Below, piece by piece: positions 62,148 to 64,000 of a stretch of DNA of 64,000 bases (positions within the stretch are counted from its first letter, which is position 1; each line of letters begins with the position of its first letter). Under the pieces are notes generated by a model that saw only the letters and a program-made list of their open reading frames with translations, was not told the DNA's origin and did not search any database. The DNA lies in contig CM035351.1 in NCBI GenBank assembly GCA_020137815.1, positions 8,502,600-8,566,599 of the forward strand, read 5' to 3'. Both the position numbers and the translations under genes were made by a program. Source of the stretch: Hormiphora californensis. Lineage: Eukaryota > Ctenophora > Tentaculata > Cydippida > Pleurobrachiidae.

Positions 62148-63306
62148 TTAAGGGTACACCTCGGCAAAATTTTTGTCGAGTGCCCGCTTAGCTCTCCATA
62201 TGGGGTTGTAGGGCATACCAAGCCGACCTCAAATATGCAATTTTAGCCCTTAACTCGAATTCATATTTTTGCTACAGCCCCTCAAAGTTTGACCCTAAAA
62301 ACCGGTTTTTAAGGTCCCTAAATTTTATTTTTAGGGCTAGAAAGCTGAAAATTTAGGGATTCATAGAGGATACCAAGGTGTATAGCTCAAACAGAAATTT
62401 TTTGAAATGGAGCTCAATTTTTTGTCTGAGACTATTTTACTTTTTTTGACTTTGAGGCCATATTTGGACATGTTCCTATGGACCGTTAAGGCTAAAAATT
62501 GGATATTAGGTGCTCCTAACAATTTTCAAAGTAGCCACAAATTTTCAGGAGGTCCGAATTTGAAATGTGGCCTACAGGTTTCTTTTTGTAAAGCACATAT
62601 TTTAGGAAAACTAATTTGAACATGTTCATTTGAACATGTTCAGCAGAAATAGGTAAGATTAGCTCTAGCTAGAAGCATTTCTGCTAAACATGTACAAACC
62701 TTAAAATACGATTTCTGAAAAAACGGTTAGACTTAGAGCAAAATGTCTAAGAGACAACCCCCCCAAAATCGGACCCGCTGAATCGATTTAGCACGAAATT
62801 AGATCGCTAGGACCTACCGTTTTTGAGATATAGCCATTTTAAGTTTTCCTAAAATATGTGCTTTACAAAAAGAAACCTGTAGGCCACATTTCAAATTCGG
62901 ACCTCCTGAAAATTTGTGGCCACTTTGACAATTGTTAGGAGCACCTAATATCCAATTTTTAGCCTTAACGGTCCATAGGAACATGTCCAAATATGGCCTC
63001 AAAGTCAAAAAAAGTAAAATAGTCTTAGACAAAAAATTGAGCTCCATTTCAAAAAATTTCTGTTTGAGCTATACACCTTGGTACCCTCTATGAATCCCTA
63101 AATTTTCAGCTTTCTAGCCCTAAAAATAAAATTTAGGGACCTTAAAAACCGGTTTTTAGGGTCAAACTTTGAGGGGCTGTAGCAAAAATATGAATTCGAG
63201 TTAAGGGCTAAAATTGCATATTTGAGGTCGGCTTGGTATGCCCTACAACCCCATATGGAGAGCTAAGCGGGCACTCGACAAAAATTTTGCCGAGGTGTAC
63301 CCTTAA
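62148..63306. mobile_element. Large TTAA-bounded inverted-repeat element
   Basis: Arms of about 465 bases (62148-62612 and 62841-63306) are near-identical and inverted. Ends read TTAAGGGTACACCTCGGCAA and the complement, with TTAA at both borders. A 228-base spacer has no gene. The 70-77 residue open frames in each arm are mirror images of each other and have no protein features. Confidence 0.85.
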
Positions 63307-63524
63307 ATGTTATTACATGATCATTGATCAACTATTCAAAAGTTTCAAGTTTGTAATCCCTCATCCCCTGACCCATTACCTTCTGAACACGCCGTTACTC
63401 ACTCCGTGTCTACTCCCAATACCCCCTTTCTCTCTAGTCTCTGTACCAAATTCTGCACCACAGTTATTGACCCCCTGGAAGATTACGAAGGTACTGTCAC
63501 TACCCCGTAATTACACACTACCAG
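63307..63524 (+). other. Possible coding exon near right edge
   Basis: A Ser/Pro/Thr-rich frame from about 63345 ends near a donor-like GAAG|GTACTG at 63490. It cannot be joined in phase to the next exon, so it is not called as a gene. Confidence 0.25.
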
Positions 63525-63864
63525 CTGTCACTCCGGTCCCCTGGCCCTTTCTTCGGCCCCTTCACCAATTGGCGAGGTGCTACAGATTCGTAGAGGGGAG
63601 GGAGATTTTAGCGTACGGCGCAGTAGGGTAAAGTGTGCCTTTCTGTTATTGTTAGTGTAACACCGCGCACCAGGGCGCTCTTTTTGAACAATGCGCGCAC
63701 TAAATGTACAGGGTGTCCGTTTGTTTGTGTGCTTGTCAGGTTGTTTGTATGACACCCTGTAACATCATCACCTCTCATTAGCTGATGTTGGGTGGGAGGA
63801 GACTGTGTACAAGGTTTATGAGGTACAGAAACTGCACGAAATTCCTCTCTACTGCTGCGACACG
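63525..63864 (+). CDS. Two exons of an unidentified gene (partial)
   Basis: Exon 63525-63622 (reading HSGPLALSSAPSPIGEVLQI, then RRGEGDFSVRR) joins in phase to exon 63782-63864 (DVGWEETVYKVYEVQKLHEI, then PLYCCDT), with an acceptor CTCATTAG and a donor CACG|GTATGT. The second exon in particular reads like real coding sequence. I do not recognise the family; more exons probably lie beyond the window. Confidence 0.35.
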
Positions 63865-63948
63865 GTATGTGATAGTATGCTTGTCCCTTTCTCTCACTGG
63901 GTGGTGGGCTTCAACCGCCAAACATCACATGCAACCTCTCAATCCCCC

Positions 63949-63985
63949 CTCTCTCTCTCTTTTCTCTCTCTCTCTCTCTTTCTAC
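63949..63985. repeat. (CT)n microsatellite at right edge
   Basis: Short CT run in the intron after the last partial exon. Confidence 0.8.
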
Positions 63986-64000
63986 GTGTATTCCTTCTAA

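Noticed and set aside
62407-63047. Two nearly identical 70-77 residue frames on opposite strands
   Set aside because: They are mirror copies within the inverted arms of the TTAA element, end at arm borders and show no protein features.

Overview
This is eukaryotic, animal DNA. Genes are split by many short GT-AG introns. The recognisable products are metazoan or ciliary: a PGAM5-type mitochondrial phosphatase, the axonemal coiled-coil protein MNS1, the centriolar WD-repeat protein WDR90/POC16, an SLC6 transporter, two rhodopsin-class GPCRs, a TMEM272-like membrane protein and a PRAS40/AKT1S1-like TOR/Akt substrate. The mix of short introns with abundant fold-back transposons suggests an invertebrate, possibly early-branching and marine. 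The species cannot be named from the sequence.

Layout. 1-9.5 kb: almost gene-free, with one orphan exon (5287-5495) and a 5'-truncated LINE (6.0-8.0 kb). 9.5-11.2 kb: a large fold-back transposon and a dispersed repeat. 11.5-15.2 kb: AKT1S1-like gene (+), with a transposon in its fourth intron. 15.7-24.1 kb: PGAM5 (+), whose third intron holds a complete intronless SLC6 gene on the minus strand. 24.6-27.4 kb: MNS1 (-), convergent with PGAM5. 28.4-29.8 kb: last two exons of an EF-hand ER protein (+). 31.7-34.5 kb: TMEM272-like gene (-). 34.9-37.8 kb: fold-back repeat, LINE fragment and minisatellite. 38.1-54.9 kb: WDR90 (+), with one GPCR antisense in intron 4 and another in sense orientation in intron 9. 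55.1-59.7 kb: an LTR retrotransposon without visible coding capacity. 59.9-63.3 kb: TTAA-bounded palindromes around a C2H2 zinc-finger exon. The right edge holds exons of an unidentified gene.

Two themes stand out. First, three membrane-protein genes lie inside introns of widely conserved genes. Second, non-autonomous palindromic or minisatellite-bearing elements are unusually dense and often sit in introns close to 3' splice sites. WDR90 shows at least five single-base frame breaks although the nested and neighbouring genes are intact; this could be sequence error or recent decay. Gene names rest on reading translated exons against remembered family features. No database search was run.
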